Shown here piece after piece: positions 25,505-35,142 of a stretch of 64,000 nt of DNA. The notes under the pieces were generated by a model that saw nothing but the letters and a program-made list of their open reading frames with translations, made no database searches and was not told the DNA's origin. Source of the stretch: Lentilactobacillus sp. SPB1-3 (GTDB lineage Bacteria > Bacillota > Bacilli > Lactobacillales > Lactobacillaceae); NCBI RefSeq assembly GCF_026913205.2, contig NZ_CP168151.1, positions 310,001-374,000 on the forward strand, in the 5' to 3' direction. Numbering within the stretch: the stretch's first letter is position 1; each line of letters opens with the position of its first letter. A program made the position numbers and the translations under genes.

Positions 25505-28216
25505 ATGGAAGATAGGCAAAACCCTCCTGGGGAAAATTTATGGCAATTAACCAATGAACAGTTAGCGACTAAGTTTAATTCAAACTTAGAATCAGGGTTA
25601 ACTGATCAAGATGCCGAAGAACGTTTAGCTAAAAATGGGCACAATGAATTGGAGGCTAAGAAGAAAAGTAAATTCATCCAATTCTTATCACAGTTTAACA
25701 ACAGTATTATTTACATTTTGATTGCTGCAGCGATCATCACATTGTTGATGCATCATTACTCAGACTCAGCGGTTATTACTGTGGTAATCATTGCCAACGC
25801 ATTTATTGGCTTTTTCCAGGAAGTGCAGGCTGATAACGCCTTGACTAAGATTCGTGAATTGTTAGTTAGTCAAAATATTGTCGTTCGAGACGGTCATAAA
25901 ATAGAAGTTGCCGCTCGTGACTTAGTTGTCGGTGATGTAGTTATTGTCGAGGCAGGTGACGCGATTCCTGCCGACTTAAGATTGTTTGAAGCTGACAATT
26001 TAAACATTCAAGAATCAACATTAACTGGTGAAAGTAATTCCGTTGATAAAACTGAGGATCCACTTCCATCAGATAACATTCCGTTGGCGGAACGTTCAAA
26101 CATGGCGTTCGCTTCGACTGCAGTTACTCAGGGATCTGGCCGAGGAATCGTGGTGGCTACTGCCAATGACACTGAAATTGGTGGAATTCGATCAAGTGTT
26201 TCTGAAGTTAAGACCCAAGTAACGCCATTGATGACCAACCTAAACAAGTTAGGATTAGGTTTATCGATTTTCATCGTGGTTGTGGCTATATTGTTGTTTA
26301 TCGTAGGTCTATTCACCAAAATTTATAGTTTACCAACATTAACTATCGCAATTATTACGATGGTCGTTGGCTCAATTCCAGAAGGATTACCAGCGTCAAC
26401 CTCAGTTGTTTTAGCTGGTGGTGTGCAAACCATGACTAAACGTGGTGCAATTGTTAAAACATTGCCTGCTGTTGAGACACTGGGTGCTGTGGATATTGTT
26501 AACACTGATAAAACTGGAACATTAACCAAGAATGAAATGACAGTTACTGACGTTATTACCGATTCAGAACATTATCAAGTGACTGGAATCGGCTTTGTCG
26601 ATGGGGACCAAGGGGTTCAAGGAGACGTGTTATTAAATGGTAAGCAAGTTGATTATCAAAATGATTCACAATTTGACCAATTAGTAACGATTGCCGGAAC
26701 CACCACTGATGCCGAGTTGGTTAAGGATGATGGTCAATGGATTTTGACCGGTGAACCGACTGATGGAGCTTTAACCACTTTATTCCATAAGTTAAAGGGT
26801 CGTGAGCCGAAAGTCGATGAAGTCGATACTTTGCCATTTGATTCGGCTTATCGATACAGTGCGAGATTAGTAAATTATGACAATAAGCGCATCTTGATGA
26901 TCAAGGGTGCACCCGGAACTATTTTTGACATGGTTGAGAAGAGCGACCCTAATTTTAATGAAACTGCTTGGAACGCTAAAGTTAATGAATTGACTAAAGA
27001 TGGTTTACGAGTGGTCGCATTAGCTCAAGTAGAGAACATCGTCGGTGATGAAATCAACGATGCAATGTTTAATAATGGAGTTAAATTGGCCGGAGTCGTG
27101 GGAATTATTGACCCACCCCGTGAAGAAGTCATTCCGGCCATTCGTAATCTTCGTCAAGCTGGTGTCCGCGTTAATATGATTACAGGTGACCATCCAGACA
27201 CAGCGAGTGCGATTGCTAGTCGTTTGGACCTTGATGAGAGTATTTCTGCAATCACCGGACCAGAATTAGATGATATGTCAGATGAAGAGTTACAAAGAAA
27301 CATTGGTAAATACAACGTCTTTGCAAGAACGACTCCGCAAAACAAATTACGAATCGTGAAGGCTCAACAGGCTAACAAAAAAATCGTTGCGATGACTGGT
27401 GACGGAGTTAACGATGCGGCGGCCTTAAAGCAAGCCAACATTGGTATTGCGATGGGTGTTAAAGGAACTGAAGTTGCTAAGGAAGCTGCTGATATGGTTC
27501 TTGTTAGAGACGACTTTACCACCATTGTCGATGCTGTATTTGAAGGCCGGCATGTGTTTGATAACATTCGTAAAACTATTCGTTTCTTATTGCCAACTAG
27601 TTTTGCTGAAGGTCTAGTTGTTTTAATAAGTATGATCATGGGACAAGAATTACCACTTTACCCAACTCAATTACTTTGGATCAATACGGTCTCAGCATTA
27701 ACGATTCAGTTTGCCTTTATCTTTGAACCTGCCGAAGATTCCATCATGAGGCGAGGTCCCCGGGATGTGAAACGAGGGATACTAAATTGGTTTGATGATA
27801 TCGAAATTACCTATGTTTCGGTGTTGATCGCCATACTAGGAATTCTACTGTTTGATCACTATGTAGATGCTGGTACATTGACGCCTATCCTGGGTTCAAC
27901 AATGGCAGTTAACATCATCATCTTTGGTAAAATTTTCTACTTGTTTAACATTCGTAACTCGTATCCGATCTTTTCAAAACACTTCTTTGAAAATAAGGCT
28001 GCGTTTGTGATTATTGGGATTTTAATTGTTATGCAGTTAGTATTAATATATGTCCCATTCATGCAAAAGATTTTCCATACCGCAAATATTAACTTGTTCT
28101 ACGGTTGGTTAGTGCCAATCTTTGCTGGACTAGTAGTTCTAGTAGTAACGGAAATCGTAAAACTATTAAGAATGGCTTACTCTCGCAAAACAGGCCAAGT
28201 AACTGGAATTAAATAG
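25505..28216 (+). CDS. P-type cation-transporting ATPase, P2-like
   Basis: A 903-residue ion pump. It has an N-terminal cation-ATPase segment, the TGES dephosphorylation motif, M4 with SIPEGLP, the phosphorylated Asp335 in DKTGTLT, the hinge MTGDGVNDAAAL, and six C-terminal spans. M6 reads LLWINTVSALTIQ (Asn727) instead of the NxxTD found in calcium pumps, so a calcium label is not safe. Start ATG 25505 has AGGTGAT upstream; an in-frame ATG at 25481 would include that site. It is monocistronic. Confidence 0.9.
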   Translation: MEDRQNPPGENLWQLTNEQLATKFNSNLESGLTDQDAEERLAKNGHNELEAKKKSKFIQFLSQFNNSIIYILIAAAIITLLMHHYSDSAVITVVIIANAFIGFFQEVQADNALTKIRELLVSQNIVVRDGHKIEVAARDLVVGDVVIVEAGDAIPADLRLFEADNLNIQESTLTGESNSVDKTEDPLPSDNIPLAERSNMAFASTAVTQGSGRGIVVATANDTEIGGIRSSVSEVKTQVTPLMTNLNKLGLGLSIFIVVVAILLFIVGLFTKIYSLPTLTIAIITMVVGSIPEGLPASTSVVLAGGVQTMTKRGAIVKTLPAVETLGAVDIVNTDKTGTLTKNEMTVTDVITDSEHYQVTGIGFVDGDQGVQGDVLLNGKQVDYQNDSQFDQLVTIAGTTTDAELVKDDGQWILTGEPTDGALTTLFHKLKGREPKVDEVDTLPFDSAYRYSARLVNYDNKRILMIKGAPGTIFDMVEKSDPNFNETAWNAKVNELTKDGLRVVALAQVENIVGDEINDAMFNNGVKLAGVVGIIDPPREEVIPAIRNLRQAGVRVNMITGDHPDTASAIASRLDLDESISAITGPELDDMSDEELQRNIGKYNVFARTTPQNKLRIVKAQQANKKIVAMTGDGVNDAAALKQANIGIAMGVKGTEVAKEAADMVLVRDDFTTIVDAVFEGRHVFDNIRKTIRFLLPTSFAEGLVVLISMIMGQELPLYPTQLLWINTVSALTIQFAFIFEPAEDSIMRRGPRDVKRGILNWFDDIEITYVSVLIAILGILLFDHYVDAGTLTPILGSTMAVNIIIFGKIFYLFNIRNSYPIFSKHFFENKAAFVIIGILIVMQLVLIYVPFMQKIFHTANINLFYGWLVPIFAGLVVLVVTEIVKLLRMAYSRKTGQVTGIK

Positions 28217-28227
28217 TTTAAAAAAAT

Positions 28228-28267
28228 AAAAAGCAGTGATAACTAATTAAAGTTATCATTGCTTTTT
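28228..28267. terminator. Bidirectional terminator
   Basis: A 16-bp stem (AAAAGCAGTGATAACT with AGTTATCATTGCTTTT, one G-T pair) with a T-run to the right and A-run to the left stands between the convergent ATPase and acyltransferase genes. Confidence 0.88.
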
Positions 28268-29269
28268 TTACGTAATTTGAAGATAAGGGTGCTGTTGTCT
28301 GTGAACGTTTAGCGCTGAAGCTATCATCAATGGCACGATGATAGCTATAACAACCTTAATGATCAAATTATCAACATTGGCCAAGTTGCATAAGTCTAGT
28401 ACGACTTTATGCAAGTACATAATGATCATGGTATGTTGTCCAATAAATGGCATGATAATCGTTTGCGGTATTTTAGTAATCATGACTGCTATGGCAATCA
28501 CAGAAAATGATAAGATCAGTGGCACAAATATTATTAGTAAGCCATTGAATTTTGGAAACGATGATTCAATGAGGTGTGATTTCATTGAGAATTTGAAACG
28601 CAGATCAGTCGTTAACCTCAAAGTAATTAGGGCCACACTCATACCTATAAGTCCTGCACTAGCAAAGGGATTTTGAATCCAGCGCCAGTTTGTGTGAAAG
28701 AATAGGTAACCGATATAAGTATAAAAGGTTGCTATTAACACACCGTCTAAGTTCCAAGGAAGCATCGTGAATCCCTGAATCTGTACTGGAATTTGGCCAT
28801 AAGATGCGCCTAAAAGAATTCCCGCTGTGACAATTGTCAACTGTAATAGCCGAGGTTTCACTACAGTTATTAAAACGGTAACGACTGTAATAGAAAGCAA
28901 ATAGACATTAATGAACCAAAAAGTGGTGGTGTAATTATTTAAAGTTCGGCCACCAATTAATAAATTAGGCAGTGTATCAATTAAGTATTGCAGATTTTTT
29001 TCATGAATCAGGCCATACAACAAAATCATGATGATTCCAGTCATGAAGTAAATGATTAAATCGAGTTTTATTTTTTTATTGAAGAAAGATTTCCATTTAG
29101 TTGAATCGATTGGTTTTAAAAAGAAACCAGCGAGGATAAAGAAGAAGGGCATGTGCCACCAATAGATAATCTGGCTAGTGGTTCCACTAACTAAAGCGTG
29201 GCCCCATACAACGGCAATGATTCCAAATGCTTTTGCGATATCGATCCATTCAATGCGTTTTTTAGTCAT
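28268..29269 (-). CDS. Membrane acyltransferase (acyltransferase 3 family)
   Basis: A 333-residue protein with about ten membrane spans. The N-terminal motif KRIEWIDIAKAFGIIAVVWGH contains the histidine expected for acyl transfer, and MPFFFILAGFF follows. Such proteins O-acylate cell-surface sugars or polymers; the acceptor is unknown. The ATG is preceded by GGGGTGAT at a rather long distance. It stands alone, with about 220 bp of AT-rich non-coding DNA upstream. Confidence 0.85.
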   Translation of the reverse strand: MTKKRIEWIDIAKAFGIIAVVWGHALVSGTTSQIIYWWHMPFFFILAGFFLKPIDSTKWKSFFNKKIKLDLIIYFMTGIIMILLYGLIHEKNLQYLIDTLPNLLIGGRTLNNYTTTFWFINVYLLSITVVTVLITVVKPRLLQLTIVTAGILLGASYGQIPVQIQGFTMLPWNLDGVLIATFYTYIGYLFFHTNWRWIQNPFASAGLIGMSVALITLRLTTDLRFKFSMKSHLIESSFPKFNGLLIIFVPLILSFSVIAIAVMITKIPQTIIMPFIGQHTMIIMYLHKVVLDLCNLANVDNLIIKVVIAIIVPLMIASALNVHRQQHPYLQIT

Positions 29270-29445
29270 ATTTTAGTGATCACCCCTGTTTAATAAATTT
29301 GTTGTTAAATTTTTATTTCTGAATCTAGATTAACAACCTGAGCTTAATCAAAGCTTAAAGCGAGTTGCCAGTGTCTATGCTATTGGTTCAGATGGGTGGT
29401 GGTCAAAAAATACGCCTAAAGGACGGTTTTGGTTGCATAATAAAA

Positions 29446-29472
29446 ACCCAGCTAGGATAAAACTAGCTGGGT
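29446..29472 (-). terminator. Terminator at the end of the pot region
   Basis: A perfect 10-bp stem (ACCCAGCTAG with CTAGCTGGGT) is followed on the minus strand by TTTTTATTATG. It lies 17 bp after the 108-residue gene. Confidence 0.85.
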
Positions 29473-29489
29473 CTATTAAGTAAATTAAA

Positions 29490-29816
29490 TTAGTCAGTTC
29501 GCCATTTTTCGAAGAAGGCGATGTGACCGCCTAAATAATGAATTGCATCTTTGGTAAGAGTGTTGGCTTGCCGTTTAAGTTCTTCATCAGTAATATCCAA
29601 ATTAGTATCGCGAATGTGGCCCATGCCAATGTCGTAAAATTTATTGACGCGGCCGTAACCATCGTCTTTGAACAATGTATCAAGTTGGTTGAGATCGTCC
29701 TTTGCGGCATCATAAACAATCTGTGAAACATTGTCATCGGGATTTAGGATAGTTGCTGCATAAGTAATCAAAAATTCATCCATATCGAGAATAATTTCCT
29801 GGTCAGTTTTTGCCAT
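29490..29816 (-). CDS. Small unknown protein after potD
   Basis: A 108-residue acidic cytoplasmic protein of unknown function. Start ATG 29814-29816 follows GAGGTGAAGATT; an upstream in-frame ATG at 29864 would put that ribosome site inside the gene. The sequence is helical, with ILDMDEFLITYAA at the front and YLGGHIAFFEKWRTD at the end, and has no signal or membrane segment. It lies 48 bp after potD on the same strand with no terminator between, so it may be the last gene of the polyamine operon. Confidence 0.75.
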   Translation of the reverse strand: MAKTDQEIILDMDEFLITYAATILNPDDNVSQIVYDAAKDDLNQLDTLFKDDGYGRVNKFYDIGMGHIRDTNLDITDEELKRQANTLTKDAIHYLGGHIAFFEKWRTD

Positions 29817-29864
29817 AATCTTCACCTCATATATAGTGTAACGCTGAATAATCGACTTGACCAA

Positions 29865-30935
29865 TTAGTGATGCATTTTAAATTCAAGATATAGGTCATT
29901 GTATTGTTCAACCTTTTGTGGACTTAAGTTTTTATAAACTTGCAGTCGTTTCAGCACCGAATCTTTAGGGTAGAACTGCTGATCAGCTTGAGTTGCTTTG
30001 GGTAATAAATGATAAGCAGCCGTATTAGGAGTTGAATAACCAATGTATTCAGCGTTTTGAGCTGCATTTTGTGGTTGTGACATGAAGTTCAAGAATTTGT
30101 AGATGGCCTTGAAGTGTTTAGCCGTCTTCGGAATAACTAAGTTATCGAACCACATGTTACTGCCCTCAGTTGGCACAACATAGTGTAGATGAGAGTTTTG
30201 ACTCATCATTTCTGCAGCTTCACCCGACCAGTCTACTGCTAAAGGCGCTTCGCCATCTGCCATATACATTTTAATTTCATCAGCGACAATGGCTTTTACA
30301 TTTGGCGATAGGCGAACCAAACGGTTTTTGGCGCTGAGTAATTGCTGGGTATTGGTTATGTTAACTGAATTACCGTCAGCAATCAATGACATCCCCATAA
30401 TATCCCTTGCAGAGTCGATCAACATTATCTGATCACGATATTTTCGATTCCATAATTGGTTCCAATGCTTGATAGAACCAGGTTTAATATATTGATCATT
30501 GTAGATAATTCCTAAAGTTCCCCAAAAATATGGTAGGGAATACTTATTACCAGGATCAAAGCTCTTATTGAGGTAAGCTGATCCATAGTTGTTCATTCCA
30601 GTTAATTTGGACTTGTCGATTGGCAATAATAGGTGACTTTGCTTCATTTTAGCTACCATATAATCACTAGGCACGGTGATGTCATAACTAGTCCCACCTT
30701 GTTGGACTTTTGTGTACATAGCTTCATTGCTATCGAATGTTTCGACGTTCACGTGATAGCCAGTTTCTTTTTGAAATTTAGCAATCAGTGCTGGATCGAT
30801 ATAATCTCCCCAATTATATAAGTTGAGGACTTTGTCACCAGTATCGCCGGAAGACTTCTGCAGAGCATCACTACCCGTTGCCAAGCCCAGACAAATCAAT
30901 AAAATTCCTGCTGCAACAATTAAAAGTCTTTTCAT
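29865..30935 (-). CDS. potD: Spermidine/putrescine ABC transporter, substrate-binding protein
   Basis: A 356-residue extracellular binding protein of the PotD family: LNLYNWGDYIDPALIAKF at the start of the mature part, then YDITVPSDYMVAKM, and PYFWGTLGIIYN. The N-terminus is a hydrophobic export signal (about residues 4-22). Its only cysteine there (ILLIC) does not fit a normal lipobox, so it may stay as an uncleaved anchor. The ATG overlaps the potC stop (TAATG). Confidence 0.94.
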   Translation of the reverse strand: MKRLLIVAAGILLICLGLATGSDALQKSSGDTGDKVLNLYNWGDYIDPALIAKFQKETGYHVNVETFDSNEAMYTKVQQGGTSYDITVPSDYMVAKMKQSHLLLPIDKSKLTGMNNYGSAYLNKSFDPGNKYSLPYFWGTLGIIYNDQYIKPGSIKHWNQLWNRKYRDQIMLIDSARDIMGMSLIADGNSVNITNTQQLLSAKNRLVRLSPNVKAIVADEIKMYMADGEAPLAVDWSGEAAEMMSQNSHLHYVVPTEGSNMWFDNLVIPKTAKHFKAIYKFLNFMSQPQNAAQNAEYIGYSTPNTAAYHLLPKATQADQQFYPKDSVLKRLQVYKNLSPQKVEQYNDLYLEFKMHH

Positions 30936-31756
30936 TAGTGTCTTTCCTCCAATCGACGTTTCTTTTTAGAGGACCCACTTTGATTTTGGTGTTCAATGAA
31001 ATAGTAAGCGACTACGAGAATCAATGAGAAGATAAACATGATCCCTGACAATGCATTGATCTCTAAGTCGATACCTTGACGAGCCCGAGAATAGATCTCC
31101 ACAGATAAGGTAGTAAAGCCATTTCCAGTAACAAAGAAAGTTACCGCAAAGTCATCCAGTGAATATGTAATCGCCATAAAGAATCCAGAGATAATTCCCG
31201 GTTGGATAAAGGGAATAACGATATCTGATAAGATTTGGCTTTGGCTGGCACCAAGGTCTTTAGCTGCATTAATTAATGAGGGGCTCATTTCATTTAGTCT
31301 TGGTAACACCATTAATAAGACGATTGGAATTTCAAAAGCAATATGACTTAGGAGGACGGACCAGAATCCAAGAGGGATGCTGAGTGCTGTAAAAAAGATC
31401 AAGAAACTAGCACCGATAATTACATCTGGAGATACCAGTAAGATGCTGTTTAGTGATAGCAAAACCTGCTTAGTTCGCCGCCGTTTAGCATTGCTAATGT
31501 TGAATGCCCCAATGGTTCCGATAACCGTGGAAATTAGTGAGGATAGTAGCGCGATTAAAATAGTGTTTAAAAATATTGCCAGCATCCGTTTGTCAGCAAA
31601 TAAGTCCTGGTAATGTCTTAGAGTAAAACCATGGAAGTTATCCATAGTAGTTCCAGTGGAAAAGGAATAGACAATCAAATAAATAATTGGAATATATAGC
31701 AATAAGAAAATGACGATTAAATAGAGTCTACCAAACTTAGAGGATTTAGAATTCAC
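30935..31756 (-). CDS. potC: Spermidine/putrescine ABC transporter permease (GTG start)
   Basis: A 273-residue inner-membrane permease with six spans and the binding-protein-dependent EAA loop, here NAAKDLGASQSQILSDIVIP. It starts with GTG at 31754-31756, overlapping the potB stop as GTGA, with AAGGGGG upstream. Together with PotB it forms the channel of the polyamine importer. Confidence 0.94.
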   Translation of the reverse strand: MNSKSSKFGRLYLIVIFLLLYIPIIYLIVYSFSTGTTMDNFHGFTLRHYQDLFADKRMLAIFLNTILIALLSSLISTVIGTIGAFNISNAKRRRTKQVLLSLNSILLVSPDVIIGASFLIFFTALSIPLGFWSVLLSHIAFEIPIVLLMVLPRLNEMSPSLINAAKDLGASQSQILSDIVIPFIQPGIISGFFMAITYSLDDFAVTFFVTGNGFTTLSVEIYSRARQGIDLEINALSGIMFIFSLILVVAYYFIEHQNQSGSSKKKRRLEERH

Positions 31757-32568
31757 TTGATTGGCCCCCTTCGTTTGCGCCGATTACTGGTGAAGAACAT
31801 GACGATGGCCATTGAGATAATCAATACCACACCAATGGTTGAACCCATTCCCCAATTCATCGTGGTTAAAAAGTGCTCTTCGACAGCAGTTCCCAACGTA
31901 ATGATTTTGTTACCACCAATCAATCTTGAAAGCATGAATAGTGATAGTGAAGGAATAAATACAATTTGAATCCCTGATTGGATTCCTGGTTTAGTTAAGG
32001 GCAAGATTACTTTCATAAAGGTTTGCGCCGATGTTGCTCCTAAATCTCTACTTGCTCGAATATATGAATCATTAATATCTAGCAGGGAGTTATAGATCGG
32101 TAAGATCATAAATGGAATCTGAATATAAGCTGCCACGAGAATAAAGCTAGTATTGGTAAATAACATGTGGTGAACGCCTAGGCCTAAAAATTGTGACAGA
32201 TTATTGACCAAACCATCATGACTTAGCAAGCCAATGAACGCATAGGCCTTTAATAACAAGTTGATCCAAGTAGGCAAGATGACTAGTAGTATCCACAAGT
32301 CACGATGCTTCAACTTACTAATATAGTAGGCCATTGGATAACTGATGATTAGAGTGAACAGCGTAATTAAGAAGGCATAAAAAACTGAGTTGGCGGTCAT
32401 AGTCAAATAAGTGCCAGATTCAAAGAATGTCTTGTAGTTATCTAAAGTAAAATGGTGCGCGATATTAAAGAAAGAGTAGTAAAAAATCAAAGCCACCGGA
32501 GCGATTACAAATAACAATAGCCACAATGCATAGGGAGCATATAACAAACATCTTAACTTGTTATTCAT
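31753..32568 (-). CDS. potB: Spermidine/putrescine ABC transporter permease
   Basis: A 271-residue permease with six spans and the EAA-loop sequence RASRDLGATSAQTFMKVILP. The start is ATG 32566-32568 behind AGAGGTGAT, five bases past the potA stop; a longer frame reaching 32610 would overlap potA and lacks a ribosome site. Partner of PotC. Confidence 0.94.
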   Translation of the reverse strand: MNNKLRCLLYAPYALWLLLFVIAPVALIFYYSFFNIAHHFTLDNYKTFFESGTYLTMTANSVFYAFLITLFTLIISYPMAYYISKLKHRDLWILLVILPTWINLLLKAYAFIGLLSHDGLVNNLSQFLGLGVHHMLFTNTSFILVAAYIQIPFMILPIYNSLLDINDSYIRASRDLGATSAQTFMKVILPLTKPGIQSGIQIVFIPSLSLFMLSRLIGGNKIITLGTAVEEHFLTTMNWGMGSTIGVVLIISMAIVMFFTSNRRKRRGPIK

Positions 32569-32572
32569 CAAA

Positions 32573-33667
32573 TCACCTCTCGTCTTCGTAGGTGTCGAGT
32601 CGTTTATCAAAGTTGGCTTCTGTTTCGTTGTATCTCATGACATGCATATCGTGAGGGCCAAAGCTAAGTCCGACTACCTTGTCATCTTCAGTCGCGTTAG
32701 TAGAGTGAATCAACCATTCGTTATCATCCTTGTCGTAAGCGATAATTTCGTAGTAGTCACCGCGGAAAAGTTGGGTGCTAACTTTAACTTGAAGTTTGCC
32801 ATTTTCAGGGGATGTAATCACTAAATCTTCAGGTCGGATCACGACTTCAACGGGTTCATTTGGTCGCATCCCAGCATCGGCACATTCAAAAGTATGGCCT
32901 AAGAATTCCACTAAGTAGTCTTCAATCATTTTTCCTGGAATAATGTTACTTTCACCGATGAAATTGGCGACAAAGTGGTTGATTGGCTCATCGTAAATAT
33001 CTACGGGTGAACCAGTTTGAAGAATTTCTCCTTTGTTCATCACAAAAATTTCATCGGACATGGCTAAGGCTTCTTCTTGATCATGAGTAACAAATAAGAA
33101 GGTGATTCCTAGTCGTTGTTGAAGATCACGTAATTCATACTGCATGTCCTTTCTTAACTTGGCATCTAAGGCCGACAATGGCTCATCTAATAACAATACC
33201 TTGGGTTGATTAATGATTGCCCTAGCAATGGCAATTCTTTGCTGTTGGCCTCCAGACAACTCATTGATTTCACGATCTGCATAATCTTCTAGCTGAACTA
33301 ACTTAAGAGCAGCGATTACCCGATCTTTGATTTCATCTTTTGGAACTTTGGCTACAACCAGTCCAAATGCAACGTTGTCATAGACGTTCATATTTGGAAA
33401 GAGAGCGTAGTCTTGAAAAACGGTATTTAACTGACGTTTATTGGCAGGAATGTCGTTTATTCTCTTACCATCGAATAATACTTCACCGGCAGTTACTTCT
33501 GTGAACCCTGCAATAGACCTTAAAATAGTAGTTTTGCCACATCCAGATGGTCCAAGCAGGGTATAGAACTCGCCTTGTTTTAATTTGAAATTGATATTTT
33601 TAAGGGCGACAAAGCCATCATCGTACTGTTTTTGAACGCCTCTTAATTCAACGATTGCTTTTTCCAA
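32573..33667 (-). CDS. potA: Spermidine/putrescine ABC transporter ATP-binding protein
   Basis: A 364-residue ATPase: Walker [10 protein letters not shown] near residue 40, signature [14 protein letters not shown], Walker [13 protein letters not shown]-loop [10 protein letters not shown], and a C-terminal TOBE-like regulatory region from about residue 240. It powers polyamine uptake. It lies 23 bp after a gene of unknown function that shares its promoter. Confidence 0.95.
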   Translation of the reverse strand: MEKAIVELRGVQKQYDDGFVALKNINFKLKQGEFYTLLGPSGCGKTTILRSIAGFTEVTAGEVLFDGKRINDIPANKRQLNTVFQDYALFPNMNVYDNVAFGLVVAKVPKDEIKDRVIAALKLVQLEDYADREINELSGGQQQRIAIARAIINQPKVLLLDEPLSALDAKLRKDMQYELRDLQQRLGITFLFVTHDQEEALAMSDEIFVMNKGEILQTGSPVDIYDEPINHFVANFIGESNIIPGKMIEDYLVEFLGHTFECADAGMRPNEPVEVVIRPEDLVITSPENGKLQVKVSTQLFRGDYYEIIAYDKDDNEWLIHSTNATEDDKVVGLSFGPHDMHVMRYNETEANFDKRLDTYEDER

Positions 33668-33690
33668 TCAAAATTCCTCCATTAATAGTA

Positions 33691-34062
33691 TTAGTGTCGT
33701 GATGCGCGGTGACCAGAAGAACCCTTCATTTTATGAATTCGACGTTTGAATTTAGCCCGTGAGTTATTAGCAACGTAGGCAAAATGTTCCATCTTACCAT
33801 TATATGCTTTACCGGATAGACGGATTGATTGCCATTTTTGCATCGCATCAACCATTGATTCAACTGAGCGCATTCGTTCAGGAATGCCTTCTTGCTCGGC
33901 GGCCTTGCGGATATCAGTGTTTAGTTGGTTTATTAGGTTAAGATGGTAATCCATTAATTCTTGGGTCAAAGGAGCATCTTTGTATTGGTTAAATAATTTC
34001 TCGATTTGACGCATTGCATCTTTAGAATTTTGGGGTTGATAATAGCGATTTGATTCAGTCAT
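33691..34062 (-). CDS. Unknown basic protein at the head of the pot operon
   Basis: A 123-residue soluble protein, helical in its first 75 residues (DAMRQIEKLFNQYKDAPLTQ and following) and strongly basic at the C-terminus (AKFKRRIHKMKGSSGHRASRH), which suggests binding to nucleic acid or another anion. No known domain was recognised. It is the first gene behind the probable pot promoter and ends 23 bp before potA, so it is expressed with the polyamine transporter. GAGG lies upstream of the ATG. Confidence 0.8.
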   Translation of the reverse strand: MTESNRYYQPQNSKDAMRQIEKLFNQYKDAPLTQELMDYHLNLINQLNTDIRKAAEQEGIPERMRSVESMVDAMQKWQSIRLSGKAYNGKMEHFAYVANNSRAKFKRRIHKMKGSSGHRASRH

Positions 34063-34082
34063 ATTAATTCCTCTTTAAAATT

Positions 34083-34111
34083 AAAGTATCTTGTTATATT
34101 TTACGGTACAA
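34083..34111 (-). promoter_or_regulatory. Probable promoter of the pot operon
   Basis: Minus-strand TTGTAC (34106-34111) and TACTTT (34083-34088) are 17 bases apart. The -35 box overlaps a plus-strand TACAAT (34107-34112) that could be the -10 of the divergent asparaginase gene, so the two promoters may compete. Confidence 0.55.
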
Positions 34112-34145
34112 TGAGATAGATTAACAGCATGAGAGGTCTTTAAAA

Positions 34146-35120
34146 ATGAAAACTATATTAGCGATTCACACAGGGGGCACAATTTCGATGTCCCAAAACG
34201 AAAATGGTGAGGTTGTTCAAAACAGTGCCAACCCCATCGCAGATCAACAGGTAATTTTAAACGGCAAAATTAATTTGATTACCGACGAAATGTTCAATCT
34301 TCCATCACCTCACGTTACACCCGAAGTTATGATGAAAATCAACCGACGCATCAAGCAAGCCATGGATGACGGCATTGATGGGGTGGTTATTACTCACGGA
34401 ACTGACACTCTGGAAGAAACAGCTTACTTCCTAGACTTAACACTGCCTAACACGATTCCCGTTGTGTTAACTGGTGCTATGCGCTCTTCTAATGAAATTG
34501 GTTCAGATGGTTTATATAATTTTCAAAGTGCCATTAAAGTTGCAGCAGCTGATGAATCATACGGTAAGGGTGTCTTAGTCGTAATGAATGACGAAATTCA
34601 TACGGCTAGATATGTTACTAAGACTCACACAACCAACGTTGCCACTTTCCGGACACCAACGTTTGGACCAATTGGTATCGTTGCTCATAGTGGCGCCAAT
34701 TACTTCCAAGAACTAATCGAAACTGAGGCTGTCGAACTCGATAACGTGTTAGATAACGTCTTTTTGTTGAAGGCTTATGCTGGTATGGATGGAACATTGT
34801 TTGATGCAATTAACCAACCAACTACTAGAGGGTTAGTAATCGAAGGTTTAGGAGCCGGTAATCTACCTCCACAAACTTTACCAGCCGTTCAAAGATTGAT
34901 TGCCAACGACATTCCTATCGTTTTGGTATCTAGATGTTATAATGGCGTTGCTCAAGATATCTATGACTACGAAGGTGGCGGAATCCAACTTAAACGAATG
35001 GGGCTAATTTTGTGTAAGGGTCTAAATGGCCAAAAAGCCCGTATCAAATTGTTGGTTGGATTAAGTGCTGGTAAACGAGATCAAGAATTGATCGATTTTG
35101 TTAATAATGCAGTTTCTTAA
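34146..35120 (+). CDS. ansA: L-asparaginase, type I
   Basis: A 324-residue asparaginase that hydrolyses asparagine to aspartate and ammonia. The first catalytic threonine is Thr12 in HTGGTIS. The second, with its aspartate, is in THGTDTLEETA. No signal peptide is present, so it is cytoplasmic. The stop is followed after 22 bp by the first of four uncharacterised genes on the same strand, with no terminator between, suggesting cotranscription. Confidence 0.93.
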   Translation: MKTILAIHTGGTISMSQNENGEVVQNSANPIADQQVILNGKINLITDEMFNLPSPHVTPEVMMKINRRIKQAMDDGIDGVVITHGTDTLEETAYFLDLTLPNTIPVVLTGAMRSSNEIGSDGLYNFQSAIKVAAADESYGKGVLVVMNDEIHTARYVTKTHTTNVATFRTPTFGPIGIVAHSGANYFQELIETEAVELDNVLDNVFLLKAYAGMDGTLFDAINQPTTRGLVIEGLGAGNLPPQTLPAVQRLIANDIPIVLVSRCYNGVAQDIYDYEGGGIQLKRMGLILCKGLNGQKARIKLLVGLSAGKRDQELIDFVNNAVS

Positions 35121-35142
35121 TTAATTAGGTTAGAGGGATACT

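Noticed and set aside
25505-28216. Calling the pump a calcium ATPase
   Set aside because: The M6 ion-binding Thr-Asp pair is missing, so ion specificity is left open.
29270-29489. Hidden gene in the AT-rich gap upstream of the acyltransferase
   Set aside because: No frame with a start and ribosome site was seen; only the terminator at 29446-29472 is supported.
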